Made by a program: the position numbers and the translations under genes. Below, one piece after another: positions 1-8,717 of a stretch of DNA of 64,000 nucleotides (within the stretch, counting starts at the first letter, position 1; each line of letters opens with the position of its first letter). This stretch comes from Gammaproteobacteria bacterium (GTDB taxonomy: Bacteria > Pseudomonadota > Gammaproteobacteria > Arenicellales > JAJDZL01): contig JAJEHQ010000025.1 in assembly GCA_022823625.1 (NCBI GenBank), forward strand, positions 62,001 to 126,000, read 5' to 3'. A model generated the notes under the pieces. The model was not told the origin of the DNA and searched no databases. It saw only the letters and a list, made by a program, of their open reading frames with translations.

Positions 1-1
1 A

Positions 2-379
2 GACGCGGTTGGATTCGGTGCCGCTTGTCAGTTCATGTGGGATATTGGTATTGACGAAATTGCTACACATGAAAAAGAACTACTTGACTACGTGCACAAG
101 TGTGCAGATCGGTACGAAGACATAAGAATTTACGGTAACGCGAAACACAAGGCCGGTGTGTTCGCCTTCACTCTAGACAAAGTTCATGCACACGATCTGG
201 GAACCGTTCTCGACCGACAAGGTGTGGCGATCAGGGTCGGACACCACTGTGCCATGCCGGTCATGAAACACTTTAATGTTGCTGCGACTGCACGTGCTTC
301 GTTTGCAGTCTACAACACGTATGACGAAATCGACCGCATGTTTGAGGCAATCAACTTCGCAAGGGAGCTCTTTGGCTAA
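2..379 (+). CDS. sufS: Cysteine desulfurase SufS, C-terminal part (cut by window start)
   Basis: PLP-dependent cysteine desulfurase that takes sulfur from cysteine and passes the persulfide to the SUF scaffold in the cytoplasm. Only the last 125 or so residues are present; the reading frame is open from base 2. The segment VGHHCAMPVMKHF matches the active-site loop of group II desulfurases, in which the Cys of HHCAMP carries the persulfide. The end also matches SufS (ASFAVYNTYDEIDR). Its stop TAA overlaps the ATG of sufU, so the two are translationally coupled, as expected for an enzyme and its sulfur acceptor. Identity is secure; the N-terminal half and the PLP lysine lie outside the window. 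Confidence 0.95.
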   Translation, partial: DAVGFGAACQFMWDIGIDEIATHEKELLDYVHKCADRYEDIRIYGNAKHKAGVFAFTLDKVHAHDLGTVLDRQGVAIRVGHHCAMPVMKHFNVAATARASFAVYNTYDEIDRMFEAINFARELFG

Positions 380-831
380 TGATGGACGATCTAAAGGCGC
401 TCTATCAAGAGGTCATCATTGACCACAGCCGAAATCCGCGAAACTTCGGTGCGCTGGAGTCAGCCAACTGTTCGGCAGAAGGCGTCAATCCACTCTGCGG
501 TGATGAACTGACACTTCAATGCTGGCTCGATGGTAATGATGTGATTCAGGATGTGAAATTTGTTGGACAAGGCTGTGCAATCTCAATCGCGTCAGCGTCC
601 ATCATGACCGAAATGCTAAAGGGTCTCAAAAAATCAGAAGCTGAGAGTTTGTTTGAAGACTTTCGGGCGCGAGTGACGGGACTGGACGAGTTTCGATCTG
701 CCGACATTGGCAAACTTGAAGTGCTGAGCGGAGTGCGGGAATTTCCAACTCGAGTCAAGTGTGCCACACTCCCCTGGCATACTGCGATTGCAGCGATCAA
801 CCGCAGTGAAGAACAAGTCACAACGGAGTAA
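379..831 (+). CDS. sufU: SUF sulfur acceptor / scaffold SufU
   Basis: Small NifU/IscU-like protein that accepts persulfide sulfur from SufS for Fe-S cluster assembly. Length (150 aa) is normal. The zinc/cluster ligands are visible: Cys40 and Asp42 in NPLCGD, Cys66 in GQGCAIS and Cys128 in RVKCATL. The insertion between the second and third cysteines (about residues 75-120) distinguishes SufU from IscU. The start overlaps the sufS stop by one base and the next gene, sufT, begins 8 bases downstream, so all three form one operon. SufU with zinc acts as a sulfur-transfer partner in Gram-positives; whether this one is transferase or scaffold cannot be read from sequence. Confidence 0.95.
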   Translation: MMDDLKALYQEVIIDHSRNPRNFGALESANCSAEGVNPLCGDELTLQCWLDGNDVIQDVKFVGQGCAISIASASIMTEMLKGLKKSEAESLFEDFRARVTGLDEFRSADIGKLEVLSGVREFPTRVKCATLPWHTAIAAINRSEEQVTTE

Positions 832-838
832 TGAGACA

Positions 839-1276
839 ATGAGTGGCAACAAACCCCCTAGCGAATCAGGTATTACCGCTGACGATTTTTTCACCGACTT
901 CCTGAAGTCAGATCAATCTGATTCTGAGGTTCAGAATCTGCCGGAACTGGATCAGCAAACATCCATTACCGACATGGTATTGGAACAGCAAATTGTTGAT
1001 GCACTGCGCAATGTCTACGATCCGGAAATTCCAATCAATATTTATGACCTTGGCCTGATTTATTCGATAAACATTTCTGACAACCGGTCAGTCAATATTG
1101 AGATGACTCTGACGACTCCCGGTTGTCCCGTTGCACAAACGTTTCCGGGTACTGTCGAGTGTGCTATCAAGTGTGTCGATGGTGTCGAAGATGTTCATGT
1201 CGAACTGGTATGGGACCCGCCCTGGACAAAAGATCGAATGAGCGAGGATGCATTACTGAGCCTGGGGCTGTTATAA
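839..1276 (+). CDS. sufT: SUF assembly protein SufT (MIP18/DUF59 family)
   Basis: Member of the MIP18/DUF59 family, needed for Fe-S protein maturation under high cluster demand. I chose the ATG at 839, just after the sufU stop; a longer in-frame reading from 761 would lie inside sufU and its extra residues do not look like family sequence. The protein is 145 aa: an acidic low-complexity N-terminus of about 45 residues, then the DUF59 core with ALRNVYDPEIPINIYDLGLIY and the conserved TTPGCPVAQTFPG motif containing the key cysteine, ending VELVWDPPW and a short tail. Fits the suf context exactly. Confidence 0.92.
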   Translation: MSGNKPPSESGITADDFFTDFLKSDQSDSEVQNLPELDQQTSITDMVLEQQIVDALRNVYDPEIPINIYDLGLIYSINISDNRSVNIEMTLTTPGCPVAQTFPGTVECAIKCVDGVEDVHVELVWDPPWTKDRMSEDALLSLGLL

Positions 1277-1297
1277 AAATTCTGTACCTGCGGACCC

Positions 1298-2713
1298 GTG
1301 AAAGTCGTTCTGATCAGCCCTTACGAAATCGGGCGTCAGCCGTTTGCGCTGGCTGAACCGGCAGCCTGGCTGAAACAGGAAGATTTTGATGTAGAGTGTA
1401 TTGATCTCGCGAACCAGCCTTTCGAACCGTCAATATTCGCTGACGCGCGTCTGATTGCGATACATCTCATCATGCATGCAGGTGCACGCCTGGCAGCCGA
1501 AATAATTCCACAAATCAGTAAGGAAGCCCCAAATGCGTCCATCTGTGTTTATGGATTGTATGCACCGGTCAATGATGCCTATTTTCGCTCGCTTGGCTGT
1601 GAATACGTCTTCGGTGGCGAAGCAGAATCTGACCTGCGTTCTCTCTGTCAGGCACTTCGCGAAAAACACCCTACCGATGAGTTTAGACTGACCCGAAATT
1701 CACTGGATAAACAGGAATTCATCACGCCTGACCGTTCGAGTCTGCCCGCGCTTGATCAGTACGCGTCGTTAAGGTTAGCCGATGGTCGTGAAAAAACCGT
1801 CGGCTTTGTAGAAACGACCCGCGGATGCAAACACTTATGCCGACACTGCCCTATCGTACCAGTCTATGCCGGCGTATTTCGAGTCGTTTCAATCGACGTG
1901 GTGATGCAAGACATCCGCCAACAGATGGCGGCAGGTGCACAACACATCTCCTTTGGTGATCCTGATTTCTTGAATGGACCGGGACATGCACGTCGCATAA
2001 TTGAGCGATTTCAGAGTGAATTTCCAGGCACAAGCTGGGATGCAACCATCAAGGTTGAGCACCTTCTGGCACATACAAAACACATTGAGTATTTTGCGAC
2101 CAATCATTGCCTTTTTATCACCAGTGCTGTCGAATCCATTGAAAATCAAGTATTGGAAGAGTTGGAAAAGGGCCACGAAGAGGCAGACTTTTACCAGGCT
2201 CTGGAGTTATTGAGATCACTAGGAATTTCAATGTTACCCACTTTTGTCCCATTTACACCGTGGACCACTATTGAAGGCTATTTGCGACTCTTGAAAGCAA
2301 TCGTACGACTGAGGCTAGTCAATTGCGTTGCCCCTGTTCAACTGAGCATTCGCTTGCTGCTGCCGCACGGAACGCGTCTTTTGGAGTCTGAACATCGTCA
2401 CGCCGACTGGCTAGGTGAGTTCGACTCTCAAATGTTGGGGTATCAGTGGACGCACCCAGATCCGCTGGTCGACGAGCTTCAGGTGCGTATTCAGGATTGG
2501 GTGATGGACGCCGAACAAGACGGTCTTGATCGGCAGAAAATTTTTACTGGTGTCTGGAAACTGGCATACAGCATAAACGGATCGCAACCTCCGGCACTGA
2601 TTCAGGGCGTACAACCTCACGCACCGCAAATGTCTGAGCCCTGGTACTGCTGTGCAGAACCGACTGCCCTTCAAATGTCTCAAATCAGTACTGCAACAAT
2701 ACCCGCTGTCTAA
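1298..2713 (+). CDS. CCAEP-tail radical SAM protein with cobalamin-binding-like N-terminus
   Basis: Radical SAM enzyme of unknown substrate, 471 aa. The N-terminal 120 residues look like a Rossmann cobalamin-binding domain (KVVLISPYEIGRQP, then VFGGEAESDL). The radical SAM core follows with Cys177-x3-Cys181-x2-Cys184 in RGCKHLCRHCP, the ligands of the catalytic 4Fe-4S cluster. Near the end, residues 451-455 read CCAEP, the tail motif that names the CUAEP/CCAEP-tail radical SAM family, in which some members have selenocysteine at the second position; here both codons are Cys (TGC TGT). Start is GTG at 1298, 21 bases after sufT, so it belongs to the suf transcript. Reaction unknown; family assignment rests on the tail plus architecture. 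Confidence 0.8.
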   Translation: MKVVLISPYEIGRQPFALAEPAAWLKQEDFDVECIDLANQPFEPSIFADARLIAIHLIMHAGARLAAEIIPQISKEAPNASICVYGLYAPVNDAYFRSLGCEYVFGGEAESDLRSLCQALREKHPTDEFRLTRNSLDKQEFITPDRSSLPALDQYASLRLADGREKTVGFVETTRGCKHLCRHCPIVPVYAGVFRVVSIDVVMQDIRQQMAAGAQHISFGDPDFLNGPGHARRIIERFQSEFPGTSWDATIKVEHLLAHTKHIEYFATNHCLFITSAVESIENQVLEELEKGHEEADFYQALELLRSLGISMLPTFVPFTPWTTIEGYLRLLKAIVRLRLVNCVAPVQLSIRLLLPHGTRLLESEHRHADWLGEFDSQMLGYQWTHPDPLVDELQVRIQDWVMDAEQDGLDRQKIFTGVWKLAYSINGSQPPALIQGVQPHAPQMSEPWYCCAEPTALQMSQISTATIPAV

Positions 2714-2728
2714 TCACTGGCTTGCCAC

Positions 2729-2750
2729 GCGGTATTGACCGCTTTTTGTT
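2729..2750 (+). terminator. Rho-independent terminator of the suf / radical SAM operon
   Basis: GCGGT-attg-ACCGC stem (5 bp, 4-base loop) followed directly by TTTTTGTT, 15 bases after the radical SAM stop. It ends the operon before the convergent quinone oxidoreductase gene. Confidence 0.8.
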
Positions 2751-3743
2751 CTACGGAATTAATACTGTTGCCCCGGTTGTTGTACCGCTTTCTATTGCTC
2801 GGTGTGCCTGGGGGGCATCTTTCAGAGGATATTCGTAATTGATCTGGGCGCTCACGAAGCCACTTCGAATAGCGCTGAAAAGACCGTCGGCAGTCTCCAA
2901 CAGATCTTTGCGTTTGGCGATGTAATGCATGATCGCTGGACGGGTTATGAATAGTGAGCCCCGCTGACCCAAGTCTTTAATGATGTCGACTGGGTCTGGA
3001 GGACCGGAAACGTGACCATAGGCCGCACACATGCCCATCGGCCGCAAACAATCGAGTGAATGCTGCAGGGTATCTTTTCCGATTGATTCATAAACCACTG
3101 CTGCGCCTTCGCCATCTGAAACTTCCATGACTTTATCGACAAAGCTCTCTTTCGAACGCACGATTGGATGTTGGCAGCCTGCCTCGCGAGCCAGTTCAGC
3201 CTTTTCTTCGGTGCTGACCGTGCCGACAATCGCGGCTCCCATTGCATTGGCCCAAGAACACAGAATCAAGCCCATGCCACCTGATGCAGCGTGAACAACA
3301 ATCGTGTCACCTGCTTGTACTGCATAAGTACGGTGCAACAGATAGTGCGCTGTCATACCCTTGAGCAATACTGCAGCCACTTGACGATCTTCCAAGTCAT
3401 CGGGAATTCGCACCAGACTCGCTGCGGGGTAATTTCGATACTGTGAATAACTACCAAGCGGTGGAATTGCGTATCCGACTCGATCACCAACATCAAGGGT
3501 AGTCACTTCACGTCCAACCGCCTCCACAACTCCAACTGCTTCAAATCCGATTACAACTGGGCAAGGCGGTACGAGCCACGGGTGTGGAATCCCCGCTCGA
3601 TGATAGGTATCTGCAAAATTAAGACCGATGGCAGTTTGACGAAGCTGTACTTCTGTCGGTCCGGGTTCAGGAACGGTCCAGTCCTCCCACAGCATGTTCT
3701 CTGGCGGACCTAACTCATGGAGAACTAACGCTTTATTGGACAT
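2751..3743 (-). CDS. NADPH:quinone oxidoreductase family protein (zinc-independent MDR)
   Basis: Medium-chain dehydrogenase/reductase of the quinone oxidoreductase (Qor) branch, cytoplasmic, expected to reduce quinones or similar carbonyl compounds with NADPH. 330 aa, normal length. The N-terminal GroES-like domain has RQTAIGLNFADTYHRAG and PVVIGFEAVGVVEAVG; the Rossmann domain has HAASGGMGLILCSWANAMGA with the nucleotide-binding AxxGxxG. The structural-zinc cysteine cluster of alcohol dehydrogenases is absent. It stands alone between the suf operon (convergent) and ctpA (same strand, 148 bases upstream). Substrate cannot be assigned from sequence. Confidence 0.88.
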   Translation of the reverse strand: MSNKALVLHELGPPENMLWEDWTVPEPGPTEVQLRQTAIGLNFADTYHRAGIPHPWLVPPCPVVIGFEAVGVVEAVGREVTTLDVGDRVGYAIPPLGSYSQYRNYPAASLVRIPDDLEDRQVAAVLLKGMTAHYLLHRTYAVQAGDTIVVHAASGGMGLILCSWANAMGAAIVGTVSTEEKAELAREAGCQHPIVRSKESFVDKVMEVSDGEGAAVVYESIGKDTLQHSLDCLRPMGMCAAYGHVSGPPDPVDIIKDLGQRGSLFITRPAIMHYIAKRKDLLETADGLFSAIRSGFVSAQINYEYPLKDAPQAHRAIESGTTTGATVLIP

Positions 3744-3891
3744 TTCTCACTCCAATTGCATGAAAGAGGTACCCGGCAGCTAGCTGGCAAGTGCTATGGG
3801 GAAATCAACCAGAACAAACACCGCTCAAGGTGACATCCACAACCGCATTTTTTAATTGCAGTTTTTTTAGTAAATCTGCCTTTGTGACGAC

Positions 3892-5184
3892 TCAACCGAT
3901 CTGTCGTCGTGCGATGCTCAATCCCTTCAGTAGATTAAGGGCTTCCTGAAGTTGGTAATCCTCCTTAACTGCTGGATTCAGGCTGGATTCGTTCCCCTCT
4001 TCCACACCATCATCCAGATCCTCGCCATCTAAAGACCCCTCAAGATCAGCTTCACGTAAACGTCCGATCTCTTCCTGCTCAAACGCTGGCAATTCCCTAC
4101 TCTCGATGGTAATATCCGGAACGATACCAAGAGCCTGAATTGAACGATCCGACGGAGTGTAATACAGATGCGTGGTTAATTTGAGCGTCGTTTCTTTGTC
4201 GAGAGACCAAATGGTCTGTACGGAACCTTTTCCGAATGTCTGGGTACCCATGATGATTGCACGGTTATGGTCCTGCAAGGCACCGGCGACAATTTCTGAT
4301 GCTGATGCCGAACCTTCATTAACCAGCACTACAATTGGAATGCCTTTCGCGAGATCGCCTGGTGTGGCGTTAAAGACCTGCTCATTAGTATCGTTTCGAG
4401 CCCTGGTTTTCACGATAACGCCCTGATCAATAAAGAGGTCGGATACACCGACAGCACTCTGCAGTTCTCCACCTGGATTATTTCTGAGATCCAATACCAG
4501 CCCCTCCATCGCATTTGACTCTTTGAACAATTCCTGAATTTGTTCGCGCGCCAATTCCGGCGTCGGAGTTTGAAATTGTGTAACTCGCAGATATCCGAAG
4601 TTGTCATCCAGAAAATAACTTCGGACGCTTCTGATCCTGATCACTGCCCGAGTCAAGGTGAAAACCAGTGGGACATCTGATCCCTGACGGACAATCGTCA
4701 GTTTGATTTTCGTGCCGGGTTCACCGCGCATGATTCCGACTGCATCGGCCAGTGTCATCCGGTTGACTGGTCGGTCATCCAGTCGCACAATCAAATCATT
4801 TGGCAGAATTCCTGCGGCTTGCGCGGGAGTGTCATCTATCGGTGAAATGACTCGGATTCCACCGTTATCCTTGGTAACTTCAATTCCGAGGCCCCCATAT
4901 CGGCCTGATGTCTCGCTTCTAACGTCATCCAGTCTGTTATCTAGCAATGCAGAATGAGGATCAAGTCCGGAAAGCATGCCGCGAACTGCAGCCTGCAGAA
5001 GTTCTTCGTCAGAAATGTCCTCCACATAGTTGTTTTTAATCGTTTCAAACACTTTGGCAAAGGTGGAAATTTCTGCCAATGGCAACGGGTCTTGGGCGGC
5101 CTGGGAATATCGTATAGTAAACGAAGCAATAATCACCAAAGCAAGCGTTGCCGTTAAAAATCGAGGTAGGGGTGAACTGTACAT
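3892..5184 (-). CDS. ctpA: Carboxyl-terminal processing protease CtpA (S41 family)
   Basis: Periplasmic serine protease that trims or degrades proteins from their C-termini; in gammaproteobacteria CtpA acts on peptidoglycan hydrolases. 430 aa. A signal peptide or anchor spans residues 8-29. A PDZ domain (about 92-175, GGLGIEV ... MRGEPGT) precedes the S41 catalytic domain. The Ser-Lys dyad is visible as Ser294 in EGSASASEI and Lys319 in TFGKGSV, 25 residues apart as in the family. The acidic tail (DLEGSLDGEDLDDGVEEG, about residues 383-400) is variable in homologues. The usual upstream envC-like gene is not adjacent here. Confidence 0.95.
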   Translation of the reverse strand: MYSSPLPRFLTATLALVIIASFTIRYSQAAQDPLPLAEISTFAKVFETIKNNYVEDISDEELLQAAVRGMLSGLDPHSALLDNRLDDVRSETSGRYGGLGIEVTKDNGGIRVISPIDDTPAQAAGILPNDLIVRLDDRPVNRMTLADAVGIMRGEPGTKIKLTIVRQGSDVPLVFTLTRAVIRIRSVRSYFLDDNFGYLRVTQFQTPTPELAREQIQELFKESNAMEGLVLDLRNNPGGELQSAVGVSDLFIDQGVIVKTRARNDTNEQVFNATPGDLAKGIPIVVLVNEGSASASEIVAGALQDHNRAIIMGTQTFGKGSVQTIWSLDKETTLKLTTHLYYTPSDRSIQALGIVPDITIESRELPAFEQEEIGRLREADLEGSLDGEDLDDGVEEGNESSLNPAVKEDYQLQEALNLLKGLSIARRQIG

Positions 5185-5401
5185 GCTACTGCCTAAAAAT
5201 TTGATTGATCACGAACTTGCAAAAGGTTCAATCTCTTGCGAATTTCATTTTGGCACGTTCATCTGATAGAAAGGGGAGTAATACTCTGATTATACGTACT
5301 TCAGCCAATCGTAAAATTAACTCAATAATCTGGCGAGCCTTGATTTTCTCTGAAATTTGATCGCGAAATCAAAGTAAGTCCTGTTGACTACAATGTATTA
5401 G

Positions 5402-6997
5402 TCAACATTTGAAATGAACAGTTCCATCTCGAATTGCCTGGTCCATTAACTGAACTTCCCACTCTAGGTAATTTTTCATCCGTTGTTCCTGACCAATTTC
5501 ATTGTCATAGGGGCGTTCCCAGATGTCATCCACCTCAGTGAGGCGCGGTTCCATACCGTCAGTCATCGGATAGCCAGCGGACTGCCATGCCTGGTTGCCG
5601 CCGTTTAGCACCCGTACAATTTGACGGTTATCCGACTTAGTTAAATCAGCGGCAGCTAGATGTGCCAACACCCCGTCTTCTGATGTCAAAACCAAAAGCC
5701 CGATGGGTTGACGTAAAGTCAGTGCGGACTCAAGGCGCTGACGAATGCACCAGATGGCGTTTTCAATATGCCTGATGCGGAAATTCCGGCTTGAAGACAG
5801 ATCGACCAACAACATTGGCTCTCCTGACTGCATGACGGCCTTAAGTTCGCCGGATTCGAGAGTCTCACACTGTTCGTATCCGAGAATAGTACGTTGCTCT
5901 TTTCCGGATTCCAGGTCCAGCCCTTCAAATGGCTCTTCGAGTACATAAACATGGCGATGCCCCATTTGCAGCAACCATGATGCCGTCATTATTGCACGCA
6001 CACGGTGGTCGTCCACCAGAACGATTCGTGCATTTTGAACTGCGACAAACTCGTCGGTCGTCTGTACCAACTGACCGCCTGGTGCATGACGTGATCCAGG
6101 CAGATGCCCGCTTTCAAACTCTTCTGGAGTGCGAACATCAAAGACATAAAGCGTGCGCGATTCATCGCGCTGCCACTCTTCTAGCGTTTCACGATCAATT
6201 GTTTTTACATCGAATCGTCTGGCAACTCGGGCCGCCGCTGCGCTGGACTTCTCATAACTATCCGGTGAAGGTGTCGGAGCGATCCGGGTCTGGGAATGAT
6301 CCAACTTCAAACCGGCGAGGTGCCAGCCCATGGTACCATCTTTGAGTAGCATTACGCGATTGGATATTTCTGCGTTAATCAGTGACATGGCGCCCACAAT
6401 GCTACGCGTCCTACCAGCACAATTGACGACGACATCTGTCTCAGGGTCGGGTGCGATTTCAAACACGCGGTAAACCAATTCTGCGCCGGGTACATCAACG
6501 GCGGTCGGGATACTCATCGCGTGGTATTCATCCATTGGGCGACTGTCCAGTACTACCAGATCATCCTGCCTCTGTAAACGGTCGTACAAATCATTCGCCA
6601 GAATTTCAGGTGGTTTACGCTGCTGGAGCAGATATTCACCGAACGTTTTGCTTGGTACATTGAGTCCCGAGAACAATTCAAAACCTGCATCTTTCCAGCC
6701 AGCGGTGCCACCGATGAGAGTAGATACGTCGGAAAACCCGAGCTCTTCCAACCTTTTGCGCGCCTTGCGCGCGGTCGATTCCTGACCAACGGGGCCACTG
6801 TCATAAACAATAATTGGAACGGTGCGACGAGGCAACAGCGCGTCGACTTCAAGTTCAAACTGACTTAAAGGTATATTTGACGCCCACAGTAGATGACTGT
6901 CATAGTAGATGCCCTCCTCGCGCACATCAAGTATCGCGAGTTCCTGCCGCGCCAGAATCAGGGACTTTAGTTCGGCAGCACTAACTTCCTGCATCAC
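5402..6997 (-). CDS. Four-domain rhodanese-like sulfurtransferase
   Basis: 531-aa cytoplasmic protein made of four rhodanese domains in tandem: about residues 1-112, 128-250, 270-385 and 393-497, followed by a short helical C-terminus. Only the second has a catalytic cysteine (Cys193 in NCAGRTRS); the matching loops in domains 1, 3 and 4 read YDSGPV, VDDHRVR and LTSEDGV without Cys, so they are probably structural or binding modules. Rhodaneses transfer sulfane sulfur via a Cys persulfide. The start overlaps the stop of the cupin thiol dioxygenase by 4 bases (ATGA), indicating coupled translation and a shared pathway. Inference: it hands or receives sulfane sulfur for that dioxygenase. Confidence 0.9.
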   Translation of the reverse strand: MMQEVSAAELKSLILARQELAILDVREEGIYYDSHLLWASNIPLSQFELEVDALLPRRTVPIIVYDSGPVGQESTARKARKRLEELGFSDVSTLIGGTAGWKDAGFELFSGLNVPSKTFGEYLLQQRKPPEILANDLYDRLQRQDDLVVLDSRPMDEYHAMSIPTAVDVPGAELVYRVFEIAPDPETDVVVNCAGRTRSIVGAMSLINAEISNRVMLLKDGTMGWHLAGLKLDHSQTRIAPTPSPDSYEKSSAAAARVARRFDVKTIDRETLEEWQRDESRTLYVFDVRTPEEFESGHLPGSRHAPGGQLVQTTDEFVAVQNARIVLVDDHRVRAIMTASWLLQMGHRHVYVLEEPFEGLDLESGKEQRTILGYEQCETLESGELKAVMQSGEPMLLVDLSSSRNFRIRHIENAIWCIRQRLESALTLRQPIGLLVLTSEDGVLAHLAAADLTKSDNRQIVRVLNGGNQAWQSAGYPMTDGMEPRLTEVDDIWERPYDNEIGQEQRMKNYLEWEVQLMDQAIRDGTVHFKC

Positions 6998-7596
6998 TGA
7001 ACTATGTGAGATGCATCAATGATGTTGCTGTCGGATTCAAAAATCTTCCAGTCGTTATTCTTGCGGTCGTAGTAGACCCGTTCAGTCAGACACTCTAGGG
7101 CAAGACCATACATGTGAAAGTTGATGACGGCTTGTTCATCTTTGATATGAATGGAATGCAGATCATCAGGCAACAGGGTAACACCCGTTCCCGGCTGAAC
7201 CATGTGTGAACCGGTCTGTTCCACTCCATTCTCCGTTCGTCGATAAAACCTATTCAGTTCATCTCCCCGAATTCCCGTGATTACAGCCCAAGTGTCATGA
7301 TTGTGCGGTGGTGTATCGGTTGGTGATCGAGCAACCTGTACATAAAGCGCAAACCGATTATCTACAGCATCCTGCGAAATGCGATAGACGCGGGAGGTAT
7401 CTTTCGAGTCTTCTGGTGCGGGGAAGTCGGACTCGGTAAACCATTCGGTATTTGCAGCAAGTTGAATCAACTGCAACTTTATTTGTCCTAGCGCTTTCAT
7501 TGTTATACCGTGAGCCGCTTCAATATTGCGAATCGCTTCAATGGTGTTTCTCACTGCATTGCTTCGTTCTTCGTTAAGTGTCATGGCTATTTCCAT
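6994..7596 (-). CDS. Cupin thiol dioxygenase, cysteine dioxygenase-like
   Basis: 200-aa cupin of the cysteine dioxygenase-like group of predicted metal-dependent enzymes. The iron ligands of the family are visible: His98 and His100 in TPPHNHDTW, and His147 in DDLHSIHI. Family members oxidise a thiol such as cysteine or 3-mercaptopropionate to the sulfinate with O2. ATG codons at 7596 and 7584 are both possible starts; the second reduces the overlap with the upstream gene from 23 to 11 bases. The 3' end overlaps the rhodanese gene by 4 bases. A thiol or persulfide substrate is likely given the partner; the exact one is unknown. Confidence 0.85.
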   Translation of the reverse strand: MEIAMTLNEERSNAVRNTIEAIRNIEAAHGITMKALGQIKLQLIQLAANTEWFTESDFPAPEDSKDTSRVYRISQDAVDNRFALYVQVARSPTDTPPHNHDTWAVITGIRGDELNRFYRRTENGVEQTGSHMVQPGTGVTLLPDDLHSIHIKDEQAVINFHMYGLALECLTERVYYDRKNNDWKIFESDSNIIDASHIVQ

Positions 7597-8527
7597 TGGA
7601 ATTTTTAAATATCAGTTTGTACTGCTCACACTGCTTCATGAACCGCTTGGTTGTTTCAGGCATCGGTACCCTCGCACCTGAGATGTGTCTGATCAGGTTT
7701 TTTCCATCTTCAATGAGTTTACAGCCCGCGATGATGAATGAGCGAGAGTCAGAATCGACAGAGTCCTGCAACTGCGAGATCAGCGCTTCAATATTTTCGG
7801 AGTTGGTAACGAACTTTGGCCAGATTGCATACCATCGGGGGTCGCGTTTGATGGTTTCACTATTCAATTTTGCGTAATTTGAGAACTCGTCCAAAATTGG
7901 CCATAACGGTTTGAAGTCGGGGTAATCTGACAGACATTCGCGTAATTCGGCGACAATACGGTCAATGTCCCGCATGGTGTTGCTGATTTTGACATAGCGA
8001 GTTTCGTAGAACATTTCAAGCGGCATTGTGAATGCCTTGAGCGGCTCGCCCCACAACTCGTCAATGCCCTCTACCCCGCTGACATGACGCACCATTTTTC
8101 CAAGCTTCATGGCTTCAAGCAGACATTCGTTACACTCCTGCATCAGTTCGTTTTCAAGACTGAGATGCACACCTTTGTCCTCAAGTTCTACAATGATCTT
8201 GAAGATGTCCGTTGCGCGGTTGAACAGTGCACCAGCGAGCATCGCACCATTCACTCGCTTTTCCTGTTCGTTAGATGCCTCTTCGTAGCATTTTCTCGCG
8301 AGGTCGAGTTTGTCACCCGGTGTATTGATCCCCGCCTCTGTGTGATGAAAGGTTCTGCGAGTCAGCCCTTCGATCAGCCTTATTCTCGCAGTCCATGTTT
8401 CGGCAGGCGGTTCGTAATAAAGAATCCAGTAACCGTAATAATAGATTCGCTGTTCACCGTCAATAATCGATAGCGTGCCATTTACTACGTCATCGATACC
8501 GGACTCGACTTCAGCCATGTCATTCAT
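7574..8527 (-). CDS. Unknown mostly helical protein, first gene of the thiol dioxygenase operon
   Basis: 317-aa protein that I do not recognise. It begins with a short aromatic-rich segment (IYYYGYWILYYEPPAETW, about residues 28-45) and is otherwise predicted helical, with no signal peptide, membrane segment or metal-binding motif. Cysteines are few (about five). It is the promoter-proximal gene of a three-gene operon: its stop overlaps the start of the cupin dioxygenase, whose stop overlaps the rhodanese start. The tight coupling suggests a role in the same sulfur step, perhaps as a partner or substrate-binding subunit, but this is inference only. Confidence 0.75.
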   Translation of the reverse strand: MNDMAEVESGIDDVVNGTLSIIDGEQRIYYYGYWILYYEPPAETWTARIRLIEGLTRRTFHHTEAGINTPGDKLDLARKCYEEASNEQEKRVNGAMLAGALFNRATDIFKIIVELEDKGVHLSLENELMQECNECLLEAMKLGKMVRHVSGVEGIDELWGEPLKAFTMPLEMFYETRYVKISNTMRDIDRIVAELRECLSDYPDFKPLWPILDEFSNYAKLNSETIKRDPRWYAIWPKFVTNSENIEALISQLQDSVDSDSRSFIIAGCKLIEDGKNLIRHISGARVPMPETTKRFMKQCEQYKLIFKNSNGNSHDT

Positions 8528-8717
8528 CTCTAACCACAGAAGTGTGAAGAATTCTAATTTTACCCAAATTCGGCCTTGGTCGGCAAATTTGAGAAATCTT
8601 GGATATTTAAGGCCGCTGCGACCTTAGAAGGTGGATTTTTGGGAACAATTTGCAAAATCGGAACAAATACACTTAAAATGCTATTCAGACACAAATTTGT
8701 ACAACAAGAAGTTATGT

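Noticed and set aside
761-838. Upstream extension of sufT
   Set aside because: Lies entirely inside sufU in another frame; SufT-like sequence begins after ATG 839.
2648-2665. Selenocysteine in the radical SAM tail
   Set aside because: The codons are TGC TGT, both Cys, with no in-frame TGA; this is the CCAEP form.
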